A stretch of 64,000 nt of DNA, from positions 186,001 to 250,000 of the forward strand of contig NZ_VEAF01000002.1 in the NCBI RefSeq assembly GCF_007673775.1, read 5' to 3'. Positions 1-9,306 of the stretch are shown in pieces. The stretch is from Curtobacterium sp. 9128. GTDB lineage: Bacteria > Actinomycetota > Actinomycetes > Actinomycetales > Microbacteriaceae. The notes beneath the pieces were generated by a model. That model saw only the letters and a program-made list of their open reading frames with translations. It had not been told where the DNA came from and made no database searches. Position 1 is the stretch's first letter; each line of letters begins with the position of its first letter. The translations under genes and the position numbers were made by a program.

Positions 1-1988
1 GGGAAGGTGCCCGCACGCAGCGAGGAGCCGTCGGTGTCGTTGTCGTCCGCGTAGAACGTCCGGCGGACGCCGTCGACGCTGCCGTCGGTGATCGCGAAGC
101 CCTCGTTGGCGAGCGCGCGGTCCGCGTTCGCCGGCGCCTCGTACACGGTGTCGAGCGTGAAGACACCGTCCTGGATCGTGTACAGCGCCGTGCGGCCGGA
201 ACAGGCGTCGTCGCAGACGACCCAGAGCGCGTCGAGCGTGGGGTCGAACTGCACCTCGGCGACGACCGCGAACGGCGACGCGATCGTGGCGACGCGCTGG
301 AACGAGCCGTCGTCCATCAGGGCGTAGCCGTACGTGCTCGCGGTGCCCTCGACGCCGACGAAGAACAGACCGGCACCGTGCCCGGGGTAGCTCGACGGCG
401 CGTAGGCGGCACCGGTGTGCTCGTCGACGAAGCCCTGCGCGGTGAGCCAGGAGTCCGGGATCCAGGTGACGCCCTCCAGGCCGGCGTTCGCGCCGAGGCC
501 CGGGAAGTCCGCAGCCAGGTCCCACTCGTCGGTGGCGTCCAGGGCCGACTCGGACCCGTCCTGCGTGGCGAAGCGGAGGACCGCGGGTCGGCTCGTCGAC
601 GACACGTCGTTGTCGCGCTCGGTCGAGACGTAGACCGCACCGGGATCGTCGCCGGTCACCGTCACCCCCTCGGCGTCCGGCGTGCCGGAACCGTCGGCGT
701 AGTGCAGCTCGGTGCCCGCGGTGTTCGCGGGCGCCCAGCCGCCCCTGCCGTCGGAGACGATGCGGTAGAGCAGGCCGTCGCCGTTCTGCACGCCCCAGAG
801 GACGCCCCCACCGGGAGCGGTGGACGAGGACTGCCAGTCGAGGCCGCTGAGGTCGACGGAGAAGGTGTCCTCGGCGTCGAGCGCGGTCTCGTCCGGGCTG
901 CCCGGCCACGCCTCGGCCGTCACGACGCCGGCGAAGCGGTTCGCGGCGCCCTTGGTCGGCGCAGCGGTCTCGGCGAAGTCGCCGGTGCCGTCGGGGTTGC
1001 GGCCGTAGGTCGTGGCTGCGTGTGCCGTCCACGAGTACCCGTCGACCTGGGTGCCGTTCGGGTCGAACAGGCGGACGGCGTCGGCCTTGCCGAGTCCGAA
1101 GCCGAAGGCCGACTCGTCGAGCACGGTGAAGCCGCCGGGAGCGACGGTCGTGCCCGCCGGGATGCGGTAGGCGTGGTCGTCCTCGCTGTCCTTCAGGACG
1201 TAGCCGCCGAGGTCCACCGCGGTCGTGCCGGTGTTCGTCAGCTCGACCCAGTCGCCCGGTGTGCCGTCCTGCGACTCGACCTCGTTGATGCGCACCGGCG
1301 AGGAGCAGTCGTTCGCGGCACCCTTGGTCGAGCGCGTCGTGTCGACGAACGCGCCGGAGCCGTCCGGGCAGCGGCCGTCGGTGACCGCCGCGTGGTCCTG
1401 GTAGGCGTGGTCGAGGACGAGTGCGCCGGAACGGTCGAAGATCCGGACCTCGTCGGGGTTGCCCAGACCGAAGTCGAACCCGGGCGCTGTCGTCGACTTC
1501 TGGTTCAGCACGAACCACCCACCCGGTGCGACGACCGAGCCCGTCGGCAGCACGTACGGAGTGTGTGCGTCGCTGTCGTCGAGCATCGAGAACCCGCTGA
1601 TGTCGATCGCGACCGCCGAGGTGTTCTTCAGCTCCACCCAGTCGACGTCGTCGCCGTTCGACTCGACCTCGTTGATGACGAGCCCGGCGGGGGCGGCTGC
1701 GGCGGGGGCCGCTGCGGGCACCGCTGCGGCCCCCGGTCCCGCTGTCGAGGTCGGTTCCGCTGTCGGGGTCGGGGCGACGGCGGCCGGGTCAGCGGCGGCG
1801 GGCGCAGTGCTCGTCTCCGCGGCGGACGCGGCGGGCGCGCTGGTCTCGACGTCGGACGTGGCGGCGGGCGCGCTGGTCTCCGCGTCGGGCGCGGCGGACG
1901 CGGCGGCGGGCCCGCTGGCGAGGACACCGGCGACGAGCACGGCGCAGGTCGCGGCAGCGGCACCGATGCGCTGGACTGGGGTGGGCAT
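1..1988 (-). CDS. Secreted lamin-tail-domain protein with esterase-like C-terminal region (3' end outside window)
   Basis: The reading frame runs off the left edge with no stop, so at least 662 residues are present and the C-terminus is missing. The ATG at 1988 follows GGAGGA at good spacing. Residues 1-30 form a typical signal peptide ending in an Ala-rich stretch, followed by a low-complexity Ala/Thr/Pro linker to about residue 100. Two lamin-tail domains follow, each opening with an INEVES motif (about residues 105 and 232) and containing DWVEL-NT and PGG-F-L elements. From about residue 345 the sequence resembles esterase/phytase-like secreted domains (for example DAEGVT and GLEGVTW). It is probably an exported or surface protein; the substrate is unknown. 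Domain assignment is by motif recall, not a search. Confidence 0.8.
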   Translation of the reverse strand, partial: MPTPVQRIGAAAATCAVLVAGVLASGPAAASAAPDAETSAPAATSDVETSAPAASAAETSTAPAAADPAAVAPTPTAEPTSTAGPGAAAVPAAAPAAAAPAGLVINEVESNGDDVDWVELKNTSAVAIDISGFSMLDDSDAHTPYVLPTGSVVAPGGWFVLNQKSTTAPGFDFGLGNPDEVRIFDRSGALVLDHAYQDHAAVTDGRCPDGSGAFVDTTRSTKGAANDCSSPVRINEVESQDGTPGDWVELTNTGTTAVDLGGYVLKDSEDDHAYRIPAGTTVAPGGFTVLDESAFGFGLGKADAVRLFDPNGTQVDGYSWTAHAATTYGRNPDGTGDFAETAAPTKGAANRFAGVVTAEAWPGSPDETALDAEDTFSVDLSGLDWQSSSTAPGGGVLWGVQNGDGLLYRIVSDGRGGWAPANTAGTELHYADGSGTPDAEGVTVTGDDPGAVYVSTERDNDVSSTSRPAVLRFATQDGSESALDATDEWDLAADFPGLGANAGLEGVTWIPDSWLTAQGFVDEHTGAAYAPSSYPGHGAGLFFVGVEGTASTYGYALMDDGSFQRVATIASPFAVVAEVQFDPTLDALWVVCDDACSGRTALYTIQDGVFTLDTVYEAPANADRALANEGFAITDGSVDGVRRTFYADDNDTDGSSLRAGTF

Positions 1989-2142
1989 GCAGGATCCTCC
2001 GAGCGGGACGAGGCGGACCTGCACGATCGTTCAGCACCCCGGCGTCCGCACGGTGACGCGACGGTGAACGACCGGTGTCGTCGCCTCCGCCACCCGCGCC
2101 GACGACGGTGCCGATCCCGGCGCCGCTGCAGCCCGCGCCGGG

Positions 2143-3390
2143 TCAGTGCCGGATGAGCAGCGCGCTCGCCCGCGGTGACAGCGCGGCGTCGAGCACGAGA
2201 CACGCGGCACCGACCGCGGCCACGTCCGTCCCGCGGTCGCTCGCCACCACCGTGACGGGGTGCTTCGGCACGAGCAGCGGCGAGCCCGTGATCGCCGCAC
2301 GGGCCGCCGGCAGCGCGGCGTCCGAGATCCGCGACCAGAACGGGCCGCCGAAGACGACCCGGTCGATGTCGAGCAGGTTCACGATGAGCACGACGGCCCG
2401 CCCCATCACCGTGCCGGCGTCCGCGGCGAGCTCGAGCGCCGTCGGGTCCCCGGTCGCGATGGCCTCGGCGAGCGCGTCCCACGCCCGGTCGACGTCCTCC
2501 GCGCCCACGTCCGCCGCTGCGCCGAGGTCGAGTCCCCGTTCGGCGGCGACCCGCACGAGTCGCGCCGGGGAGACGGCGGCTCCGACCTCGCCCCGGTCCC
2601 CGCTGCCGTCCCGGGTGCCGGCGAGCGCCCCCTGGTCGACCATGAGGTGTCCCGCGTCGCCCGCGTTCGCACCGGTCCCGCGCACGGGCTCGTGGTCGAG
2701 CACGAGCCCGACGCCGAACCCGGTGCCGAAGTACACGAACGCGAAGTTCCGCGTCGACGCCTCACCGGCCAGGAACATCTCACCGACCGCGGCCGCCGTG
2801 ACGTCCTTCTCCAGGAGCACCGGGTGCCCGGTCGCCGCACCGAGCGCGTCGCGGAGGGGCACGTCCCGCCACCGCGGCAGGAACGGCGGGTCGACGACGA
2901 TGCCGGCGTCGATGTCGATCGGGCCGGGGCTGGCGATCCCGAGGCCGAGCACCGCGTCCCGGTCGACCTCCGCGTCGACGACGAGACGGTCGACCGCCGA
3001 TGCCATCGTCCGCACCACCTGCTCCGGGTCGTCGGCGGTCGGGGTCGACGTGGTGGTCGAGGCGACGACCGTGCCCGCGAGGTCGAGCAGCACGTAGGTG
3101 ACGACGGCGGGGTCGACGTGCACGCCCACGGCGAACCGGCTGCCCGGTTCGAGCCGCAGGATCGTCCGGGGCTTCCCACGCCCGGACACGACCGTGCCGG
3201 ACTCGACGATCATGCCCGCGTCGATGAGGAACCGCGTGACGTTCGACACCGTCTGTGCGCTGAGTCCGGTCCGTCCGGCGAGCTCCACCCGGCTCAACCC
3301 CTCGGGGGAACGACGGATGGCGTCGAGCACGACCGTGCGGTTGAACCCGCCGATCGACGGCAGGTTCGCGCCGCGCCGGTGATCCGCCAT
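2143..3390 (-). CDS. ROK-family transcriptional regulator
   Basis: The 415-residue protein has an N-terminal winged helix (about residues 15-70, LSRVELAGRTGLSAQTVSN) followed by a ROK sugar-kinase-like domain (GVHVDP near 90, LGIASPGPID near 180, DVTAAAVGEMF near 220). Such proteins usually repress sugar genes and respond to a sugar ligand. The conserved GH is present (DAGHLMVD), but the Cys residues that normally bind zinc in ROK repressors are absent; the segment reads GTRDGSGDRGEVGAAVS. No sugar operon lies next to it, so its target is unknown. The start is supported by a TATGGT box six bases upstream, which implies a leaderless mRNA. Confidence 0.9.
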   Translation of the reverse strand: MADHRRGANLPSIGGFNRTVVLDAIRRSPEGLSRVELAGRTGLSAQTVSNVTRFLIDAGMIVESGTVVSGRGKPRTILRLEPGSRFAVGVHVDPAVVTYVLLDLAGTVVASTTTSTPTADDPEQVVRTMASAVDRLVVDAEVDRDAVLGLGIASPGPIDIDAGIVVDPPFLPRWRDVPLRDALGAATGHPVLLEKDVTAAAVGEMFLAGEASTRNFAFVYFGTGFGVGLVLDHEPVRGTGANAGDAGHLMVDQGALAGTRDGSGDRGEVGAAVSPARLVRVAAERGLDLGAAADVGAEDVDRAWDALAEAIATGDPTALELAADAGTVMGRAVVLIVNLLDIDRVVFGGPFWSRISDAALPAARAAITGSPLLVPKHPVTVVASDRGTDVAAVGAACLVLDAALSPRASALLIRH

Positions 3391-3396
3391 GTCTGG

Positions 3397-3402
3397 ACCA
3401 TA
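3397..3402 (-). promoter_or_regulatory. Leaderless -10 box of the ROK gene
   Basis: TATGGT ends six bases before the ATG at 3390 and there is no Shine-Dalgarno sequence, so transcription should begin at or next to the start codon. Confidence 0.55.
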
Positions 3403-3485
3403 CCGCTCCCGGCCGCGCCCGATGCCCGCGCGGGTCCCGCGCTCCCCGGCGCCCCGCGCACTGGCCCCCGCACGGGTACCACCGT

Positions 3486-3491
3486 TAGCCT
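3486..3491 (+). promoter_or_regulatory. Leaderless -10 box of the GNAT/ATL pair
   Basis: TAGCCT lies six bases before the ATG at 3498. No ribosome binding site is visible. No clear -35 is seen. Confidence 0.55.
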
Positions 3492-3497
3492 GACCGC

Positions 3498-3950
3498 ATG
3501 ACGGACCTCCGCCTCGAAGAACTCTCCGCGTCGACCGCCGCCGCGGCCAACTCCCTGACGCTCAAGCCGGGTCAGGAGCAGTTCGTGCAGCCCACGACCT
3601 ACGGCGTCGCCGAGTCCGACGTCAAGCCGAGTGCGGCGTGGCCGAGGGTCGTCCTCGACGGGGACGAGGTGGTCGGGCTCATCATCGGCAGCTTCGACGC
3701 CGAGAACCCGGAGGAAGAGCTGCAGGCCTGCATCTGGCGCGTCAACGTCGCCGCCACGGCGCAGGGTCGCGGGGTCGGCCGGTTCGCCGTGCACGGGCTC
3801 GCGGACGAGGCGCGGAGCCGCGGCTTCGAACGCCTCACCGTCGTGTACGAGCCGGGTGAGGGCAGCCCGGAGGCGTTCTTCCGCGCCGTCGGCTTCGACG
3901 TCGTGCGCGAGACCCGGTACGGCGACCACTTCGCGGTGCTGACCCTGTAG
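3498..3950 (+). CDS. GNAT-family N-acetyltransferase
   Basis: A 150-residue single-domain protein. The acetyl-CoA binding core is visible as VAATAQGRGVGRFAVHGLADEARSRG (about residues 88-113, the Q/R-x-x-G-x-G/A loop), and the C-terminal FFRAVGFDVVRE is the usual GNAT ending. The substrate cannot be told from sequence. Its stop codon shares one base with the GTG start of the following alkyltransferase-like gene, so the two are almost certainly cotranscribed and translationally coupled. Confidence 0.85.
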   Translation: MTDLRLEELSASTAAAANSLTLKPGQEQFVQPTTYGVAESDVKPSAAWPRVVLDGDEVVGLIIGSFDAENPEEELQACIWRVNVAATAQGRGVGRFAVHGLADEARSRGFERLTVVYEPGEGSPEAFFRAVGFDVVRETRYGDHFAVLTL

Positions 3951-4276
3951 TGTCGGACCCCGCGGACTTCGGCGCCGCCGTCGCGGAGGTCGTCCGGTCG
4001 ATCCCGCCGGGACGCGCGATGACGTACGGCGACGTCGCCGCCGTGCTCGGCTCCCGCGCGTCGCGTGCGGTCGGCAAGGTCATGGCCCACGAGGGTGCCG
4101 ACCTGCCGTGGTGGCGTGTGGTCCGGTCCGGTGGGCTGCCGCCGCTCGGCCACGAGGAGCGTGCACTGGCGCAGTACCGCGCCGAGGGCACGCCCCTGAC
4201 GTGGGGCCGGACGGCCTGGAGGCTCGACATGCGTCGGGCGCGCTGGTCGCCGGAGACGGACGACCCGCTGGACTAG
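3950..4276 (+). CDS. Alkyltransferase-like protein (ATL, MGMT family)
   Basis: A 108-residue protein with the helix-turn-helix fold of O6-alkylguanine-DNA alkyltransferases (GRAMTYGDVAAVLGSRASRAVGKVM). The active-site PCHR motif reads PWWRVV (about residue 50): the acceptor Cys is Trp. Family knowledge says such ATLs bind alkylated guanine without repairing it and hand the lesion to nucleotide excision repair. The GTG start overlaps the acetyltransferase stop. The stop codon overlaps the stop of the convergent DUF805 gene in the palindrome CTAG (4273-4276). Confidence 0.88.
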   Translation: MSDPADFGAAVAEVVRSIPPGRAMTYGDVAAVLGSRASRAVGKVMAHEGADLPWWRVVRSGGLPPLGHEERALAQYRAEGTPLTWGRTAWRLDMRRARWSPETDDPLD

Positions 4277-4698
4277 CCGTCGAAGCGCGCGCCCTTCGGG
4301 TTCGCCGACAGCAGGAACATCACGAAGAGCACGAGCGACCCGATGCCGGGGATCACGTGCAGGAACTGCCAGAAGCCGGACAGGTTCGCGTCGTGCAGCC
4401 GTCGGGCGCCGAGCGCGAGGGAACCGACGAGCGTGGCGACGACCCAGAGCACGAAGAGGTACGAGCCGACCGGGTTCTCGAGCATCGGGGTGTCCGGCGT
4501 GAAGACCTGCGGCACGAGCTGCAGCACGAGCCCGATCGCGAACGAGGTGATCCACCACCACCAGAACTCGGAGCGGGACGCCCGCCCGGTGAACCTGGTG
4601 TACTTCCGCCAGAACCGGCGGACGGCCTCGGTGAACGGTGCGCCGTAGAAGGGGTCGCCGAGGGCCACACCGCCGGGCTGCGGACTGTCGTTGGTCAT
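4273..4698 (-). CDS. DUF805 family small membrane protein
   Basis: A 141-residue protein. The pattern RFTGRASRSEFWWWW followed by hydrophobic helices and ARRLHDANLSGFW is characteristic of DUF805. Three or four membrane segments are visible. The function of the family is unknown. The frame is open from a TTG at 4710, but I choose the ATG at 4698 because a TTGGCT box lies exactly six bases upstream, as at several other genes here. Confidence 0.8.
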   Translation of the reverse strand: MTNDSPQPGGVALGDPFYGAPFTEAVRRFWRKYTRFTGRASRSEFWWWWITSFAIGLVLQLVPQVFTPDTPMLENPVGSYLFVLWVVATLVGSLALGARRLHDANLSGFWQFLHVIPGIGSLVLFVMFLLSANPKGARFDG

Positions 4699-4704
4699 CC
4701 GCCC

Positions 4705-4710
4705 AGCCAA
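4705..4710 (-). promoter_or_regulatory. Leaderless -10 box of the DUF805 gene
   Basis: TTGGCT with a six-base gap to the ATG at 4698, the same architecture as upstream of the gene at 22613. Confidence 0.5.
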
Positions 4711-4758
4711 CCACGCGCGCCCTGCCGATCACGGCCGGACACGGGACACGCGCCCGGA

Positions 4759-4800
4759 GACGGACATCGCGCCCCGTCGGGACGGGGCGCGATGTCCGTC
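4759..4800 (-). terminator. Terminator of the ABC exporter operon
   Basis: A perfect 20-bp inverted repeat with a 2-nt loop begins 26 bases beyond the stop of the exporter gene. No U-tract is evident, as is common in high-GC actinobacteria. Confidence 0.7.
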
Positions 4801-4826
4801 GCCGGGGTGCGATGCCGGTGGGGGCG

Positions 4827-6752
4827 CTAGACGAGCGAGTCGCGCCAGGCCGCGTGCAGCTGGGCGAACCGCCCGGTGCCGGCGATGAGGTCGTCCGGCG
4901 TGCCGTCCTCGACGATCCGGCCGTACTCCATGACGAGCACCCGGTGGGCGATCGCCACGGTGGAGAGCCGGTGCGCGATGATCACGGCCGTGCGGTCGGC
5001 GAGCAGGGTCTCGAGGCCCTCCTGCACGAGCCGCTCGGACGGGATGTCGAGCGACGCCGTCGCCTCGTCGAGGATGAGCACCTTCGGGTCCGCGATGAAC
5101 GCCCGCGCGAACGAGAGCAGCTGTCGCTGCCCCGCCGACACGCGGCCACCGCGCTTGTTCACGTCGGTGTCGTACCCGTCGGGCAGCGCCATGATGAACT
5201 CGTGCGCGCCGACGGCCTTCGCCGCCGCCTCGATCTCGTGACGCTCCGCCCCGGGCTTGCCGAGGGCGATGTTGTCCGCGACCGTGCCGGAGAACAGGTA
5301 CGCCTCCTGCGTGACCATGACGATCGCACGGCGCATGTCCCGCGGGTCGAGGTCACGGAGGTCCACGCCGTCGAGCCGCACGGAACCCCGCGTGGGGTCG
5401 TAGAAGCGCGCCATGAGCTTGGCGAGCGTCGACTTCCCCGCACCGGTGGACCCGACGAGGGCGATCGTCTGTCCGGCCGGGATGTGCAGGTCGAACTCGG
5501 GCAGGACGACCTTGCCCTTGTTGTAGGCGAACTCGACGCCGTCGAAGTCCATCTTCCCGTGGGCGTCCGCGAGTCGGGTGGGCTTCGCCGGCTCCGGCAC
5601 GCTCGGCCGTTCCTCGAGGACGCCGGAGATCTTCTCCATCGCCGCCGACGCCGACTGGTACCCGTTGTAGAACATCGCGAGTTCCTGCGCCGGGTCGAAG
5701 AACCGCTTGGCGTACAGCGCGACCGCGAGCAGCGCGCCGACCTCGAGCGTCCCCCCGACGACCCGGAACCCACCGACGATGACCACGGCGGCGAGCGTCG
5801 CGTTGCCGATCAGCACGAGCACCGGGTCGAACGTCCCGAACAGGTTGAACACCTTCGTGTTCGCCACGCGGTAGTCCTCGACGTACCCGCCGTACTCGTC
5901 CCGGTTGCGGGACTCCTTGCGGAAGGCCTGCACGGCCCTGATGCCCGTCATCGTCTCGACGAAGTGCACGATCACCCGGGCCGAGGTGACACGGGTGGAG
6001 CGGAACAGGGTCTGCGAGTTCGTCTGGAACCAGCGGATCAGGAACCACAGCGGCACGAGCGACACCGCGAGCACGAGCCCGGAGGTCGGGTCGAGCGACA
6101 CGAGCGCGATCGCCGTGAACGCCATGTACAGCACGCCCTGGATGAGCTGGTTCAGCCCGGAGTCGAGCAGCTCACGGATCGAGTCGAGGTCACTCGTCTG
6201 GCGGGAGATGATCCGGCCGGACGTGTACGTCTCGTGGAACTCGAGCGAGAGCCGCTGCGTGTGCAGGAACACGCGCTTGCGGAGGTCGAACAGGATCGCC
6301 TGGCTGATCCGAGCCGCCAGCACCGTGTACCAGGCGGTGAGGACCGCGCCCGCGATCGCCACGACGACGTACGTCGCGACGACGGCGAACGCCGGCATCC
6401 AGTCGTTCCGGTCGAGGACGTCGGGCAGGGCGTTGTCGATGCCCCACGCGATGAGCGCCGGACCTGCGACCTGTCCGCCGGTCGAGACCACCACGACGAA
6501 CCCGAGCAGCACGAGGCGCAGCTTCAGCGGCGCCGCGAGCGACCCGAGGAGGGCGAGGGACCGGCGCCGCAGGCGCTTGCTCTCGGCCTTGGTGAAGTCC
6601 TCGCGCTCCTCGCCGCGCACGCCGAGGGTGGTGATCGACGCGGTGACGGGTGCGGCAGCCTGCGCAGCCGCGGGGTCCTGCATCTCGGGATCCGGGCCTC
6701 CAGGCCGGTCCGTCGTCTCGACCAGGCGGTCGGTCTCTCCCTGCTGGCTCAT
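4827..6752 (-). CDS. ABC exporter half-transporter, canonical-Walker B subunit
   Basis: A 641-residue type IV ABC exporter subunit: a membrane domain with about six helices (residues 65-370) and a C-terminal ATPase domain with Walker [10 protein letters not shown] (about 431), a signature motif that reads VSAGQ rather than LSGGQ (about 535) and Walker [12 protein letters not shown] with the catalytic Glu (about 555). Its ATG overlaps the stop of the partner gene (ATGA), so the two are translationally coupled. The partner has the complementary defect, which is the pattern of a heterodimeric exporter with one degenerate ATP site. The cargo is unknown; multidrug or lipid export is typical of the class. 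Confidence 0.92.
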   Translation of the reverse strand: MSQQGETDRLVETTDRPGGPDPEMQDPAAAQAAAPVTASITTLGVRGEEREDFTKAESKRLRRRSLALLGSLAAPLKLRLVLLGFVVVVSTGGQVAGPALIAWGIDNALPDVLDRNDWMPAFAVVATYVVVAIAGAVLTAWYTVLAARISQAILFDLRKRVFLHTQRLSLEFHETYTSGRIISRQTSDLDSIRELLDSGLNQLIQGVLYMAFTAIALVSLDPTSGLVLAVSLVPLWFLIRWFQTNSQTLFRSTRVTSARVIVHFVETMTGIRAVQAFRKESRNRDEYGGYVEDYRVANTKVFNLFGTFDPVLVLIGNATLAAVVIVGGFRVVGGTLEVGALLAVALYAKRFFDPAQELAMFYNGYQSASAAMEKISGVLEERPSVPEPAKPTRLADAHGKMDFDGVEFAYNKGKVVLPEFDLHIPAGQTIALVGSTGAGKSTLAKLMARFYDPTRGSVRLDGVDLRDLDPRDMRRAIVMVTQEAYLFSGTVADNIALGKPGAERHEIEAAAKAVGAHEFIMALPDGYDTDVNKRGGRVSAGQRQLLSFARAFIADPKVLILDEATASLDIPSERLVQEGLETLLADRTAVIIAHRLSTVAIAHRVLVMEYGRIVEDGTPDDLIAGTGRFAQLHAAWRDSLV

Positions 6753-8557
6753 GCCATCGCCTCCTCTCGGGCGGTGACGTCGTCGTCGTCGAGCGACGAG
6801 ATGACGTAGCGGTAGTGCTCGTTGGTGGCCATCAGCTCCGAGTGGGTGCCGACGGCGGTGATGACGCCGTTCTCCATGAGCGCGACCCGGTCGGCCAGCG
6901 TGACGGTGGACGGACGGTGCGCGACGATGAGCGACGTGGTGTCGGCGAGGACCCGGCGGAGGCCGGCCTCGACCCGCGCCTCGGTGTCGACGTCGAGCGC
7001 GGACAGCGGGTCGTCGAGCACGAGGACCGACGGCCGCGCCGCGATCGCGCGGGCGAGTGCGAGGCGCTGCCGCTGTCCACCGGACAGCGAGAGTCCCTCT
7101 TCGCCGACGCGGGTCTCCACGCCGTCGGGCAGGTCGTCCACGAACGAGGCCTGGGCGATGTCGAGGGCCTCGCGCATGAGGGCGTCGGCCTCCGCTCCGG
7201 TGACGTCCGGACGTCCGAGCAGGACGTTCTCGCGCACGGTCGTCGAGAACAGGGTGGCGTCCTCGAAGGCGACACCGACGTGGCGGCGGAGCTCCTCGCG
7301 GGTGAGGTCGCGGATGTCGACGCCGTCGATCGTCACCGACCCGCCGGTCACGTCGTACAGGCGCGGCACGAGCGAGAGCAGCGTCGTCTTGCCGGACCCG
7401 GTCAGCCCGACCAGTGCCATCGTCTCGCCCGGCTGCAGCTGGAGCTCCACCCCGTTCACGAGGTCCGGGTACTGCGGCGGCGAGTCCTGGTAGCGGAAGT
7501 GCACCGCGTTGAACGACAGCGCACCGTGCGGCTCGGCGATCGTCTTCGGGTGCTCCGGGTCCGTGATGGTGTTCTCGGAGTCCATCACCTCGAAGAACCG
7601 GTCGACCGCCGTGCGGGTGTCGAACGTCATCGACAGGAAGAACCCGATCGACTCGATCGGGAAGCGCAGCACCGTCGCCGTCGCGAAGAACGCGAAGAGC
7701 TGCCCGACGCTCAGCTGCCCCTGGCTGGCGAGCCAGATGCCGGCGAGCAGACAGAGCGCGAAGGCGACGTCCGGCATGAGCAGCAGCCACAGCCAGATGC
7801 TCGCGATGGCCTTGGCCTTCTGGATCTCGGTGCCGCGGAGCGCCTCGGCCTGCTCGCTGAACTCCGCGAGCTTGTGGCCGCCGCGACCGAAGGCCTTGAG
7901 CACGCGGATGCCGTGCACCGACTGCTCGACGCTCGTCGCGAGGTCGCCCACCTGGTCCTGGCTGCGACGAGCGACGACGGAGTACTTCCGCTCGAACAGC
8001 AGGCCGTTGATCCAGAGCGGGATCGACGCGACGAGGAAGATCAGGCCGAGCAGCCACCCGAAGGTGAACAGCACGACGAAGCCGACGATGATCGTGACGA
8101 TGTTCACCACGAGCAGCACGACGCCGAACGCCAGCCAGCGGCGGATCAGCGACAGGTCGGACACCGAGCGGGACAGCAGCTGCCCGGACTCCCAGCGGTC
8201 GTGGAAGGCGACGGGCAGGTCCTGCAGCTTGGCGTACAGCGCGTTGCGCATGCTCGTCTCGATGCGGGTCGACGGGCGCATCACCATGCGGCGGCGCGAG
8301 GCGATGAAGAACGCCTCGAGCACGCCGAGGGCGAGCACGCCGAGGCCGGCCGGCCAGATCTGGGCGTCGTCCTTCGAGGACAGCGGGCCGTCGACGAGCC
8401 ACTGCAGGACGTACGGGATGGCGAGCGCGACCAGGGAGGCACCCATCGCCGCGGCCATGCCGGCGATGAGGCGGCCCTGGTAGGGCTTCACGTAGGGGTA
8501 GATCCGCGCGATCGCGCGGAAGGTGGACGGGCGCGCCGTGGTGGGCGACTTGGACAT
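6749..8557 (-). CDS. ABC exporter half-transporter, degenerate-Walker B subunit
   Basis: A 602-residue ABC exporter subunit with an N-terminal six-helix membrane domain, Walker [10 protein letters not shown] (about residue 382), a perfect LSGGQRQ signature (about 488) and Walker [13 protein letters not shown], in which Asp replaces the catalytic Glu (about 510). I chose the ATG at 8557 (MSKSPTT) because GAGGA lies eight bases upstream; an in-frame ATG five codons earlier lacks this. First gene of the two-gene operon. Together with its neighbour it should form one hydrolysing site (this LSGGQ plus the partner's Walker motifs) and one degenerate site. Confidence 0.92.
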   Translation of the reverse strand: MSKSPTTARPSTFRAIARIYPYVKPYQGRLIAGMAAAMGASLVALAIPYVLQWLVDGPLSSKDDAQIWPAGLGVLALGVLEAFFIASRRRMVMRPSTRIETSMRNALYAKLQDLPVAFHDRWESGQLLSRSVSDLSLIRRWLAFGVVLLVVNIVTIIVGFVVLFTFGWLLGLIFLVASIPLWINGLLFERKYSVVARRSQDQVGDLATSVEQSVHGIRVLKAFGRGGHKLAEFSEQAEALRGTEIQKAKAIASIWLWLLLMPDVAFALCLLAGIWLASQGQLSVGQLFAFFATATVLRFPIESIGFFLSMTFDTRTAVDRFFEVMDSENTITDPEHPKTIAEPHGALSFNAVHFRYQDSPPQYPDLVNGVELQLQPGETMALVGLTGSGKTTLLSLVPRLYDVTGGSVTIDGVDIRDLTREELRRHVGVAFEDATLFSTTVRENVLLGRPDVTGAEADALMREALDIAQASFVDDLPDGVETRVGEEGLSLSGGQRQRLALARAIAARPSVLVLDDPLSALDVDTEARVEAGLRRVLADTTSLIVAHRPSTVTLADRVALMENGVITAVGTHSELMATNEHYRYVISSLDDDDVTAREEAMA

Positions 8558-8683
8558 GCGTTGCGTCCTCATGCGTCTGCCGAGACCGGCAGGTCGGTCC
8601 GTGGTGTGCTCGGACCGGGCCTGGAGGCTCGGTGCTGCGTTGCGTGGTCGTCGTCGGCCGGGCGCGTGGTCGCGCGCCACCGC

Positions 8684-8699
8684 CGTCACGCGTGTGACG
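8684..8699. promoter_or_regulatory. Palindrome in the ABC exporter leader
   Basis: CGTCAC and GTGACG flank GCGT as perfect 6-bp arms, about 127 bp upstream of the exporter start. It could be an operator for a repressor, but no regulator gene is adjacent. Confidence 0.3.
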
Positions 8700-9124
8700 T
8701 CGGTCGGGCCGGAGGGCACCGAGGGACACTCGTCCCCCGGGTTCTCAGCGGGTGGTTCGCGGGCGCCGGACTTGCTCGGCGCCGCGGGGCCGTGGGAGCG
8801 GCCTGGCTAGGCGGCGGCCGCGGCCCGGTCGGATCGTGCTCGAACGGATCGAGCTCGGCCGGTTCGCGGTGCGGGAGTGGTCCCCACGATCCACACGCGA
8901 CCTGCCCGGGCAGCCGTCGCCACTGTTCCGGTCGTCGTGTCCATCGTCACTCCAGTCGTCGTCGTCGTCACCGTTGTGTCCGCGGTGCCGCCGACTCCTG
9001 GGAGCCGTCGGCGTGCCTGCCGCGGAGCCTTACAGACTATTCGCAGCAACTCACAGCGCGCAATGGGGTTCGCGAGATTTCTTCCGTTCGTTGGACGAAG
9101 TGCCCGCCCGCGAGGCCGCACCGC

Positions 9125-9193
9125 GAGGTTCCGCAGGGTGCCACCCCGAGGTTCCGCAAGGCCCCACCCCGAGGTACCGCGGGCTGCCACCCC
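9125..9193. repeat. 23-bp tandem repeat, three units
   Basis: Units start at 9125, 9148 and 9171, each opening with GAGGTTCCGC or a one-base variant and ending CCACCCC. A fourth, diverged unit at 9194 is the first part of the neighbouring 86-bp element. Confidence 0.75.
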
Positions 9194-9279
9194 GAGGTTC
9201 CGTAATTGCGGCATCTCGGGGCTCGCAACCGGGCATTCGTGGAACCTCGGCGGACATGAGCGGCGAGTTGTGGAACCTC
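9194..9279 (+). repeat. 86-bp dispersed intergenic element, copy A
   Basis: It opens with GAGGTTCCGTAATTGCGG then CATCTCGG and closes with GGCGAGTTGTGGAACCTC. The same three-part arrangement, with matching spacing, occurs in inverse orientation at 37587-37673. GAGGTTCC and GGAACCTC at the two ends form terminal inverted repeats. Confidence 0.7.
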
Positions 9280-9306
9280 GGAGAGACCCCCGCCCCGTCC
9301 CCACGC

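Noticed and set aside
4827-8729. A 1300-codon open frame across both ABC genes, and similar long frames elsewhere
   Set aside because: In high-GC DNA, shadow frames stay open. This one is in frame with the real second subunit only in its last part; upstream it overlaps the first subunit out of frame with Arg/Pro/Ala-rich nonsense.
8808-8945. A 45-codon minus-strand frame (MDTTTG start) in the gap before purH
   Set aside because: It has a GGAG upstream, but the translation is Thr/Ala/Arg low complexity with no recognisable feature, in a repeat-rich region.
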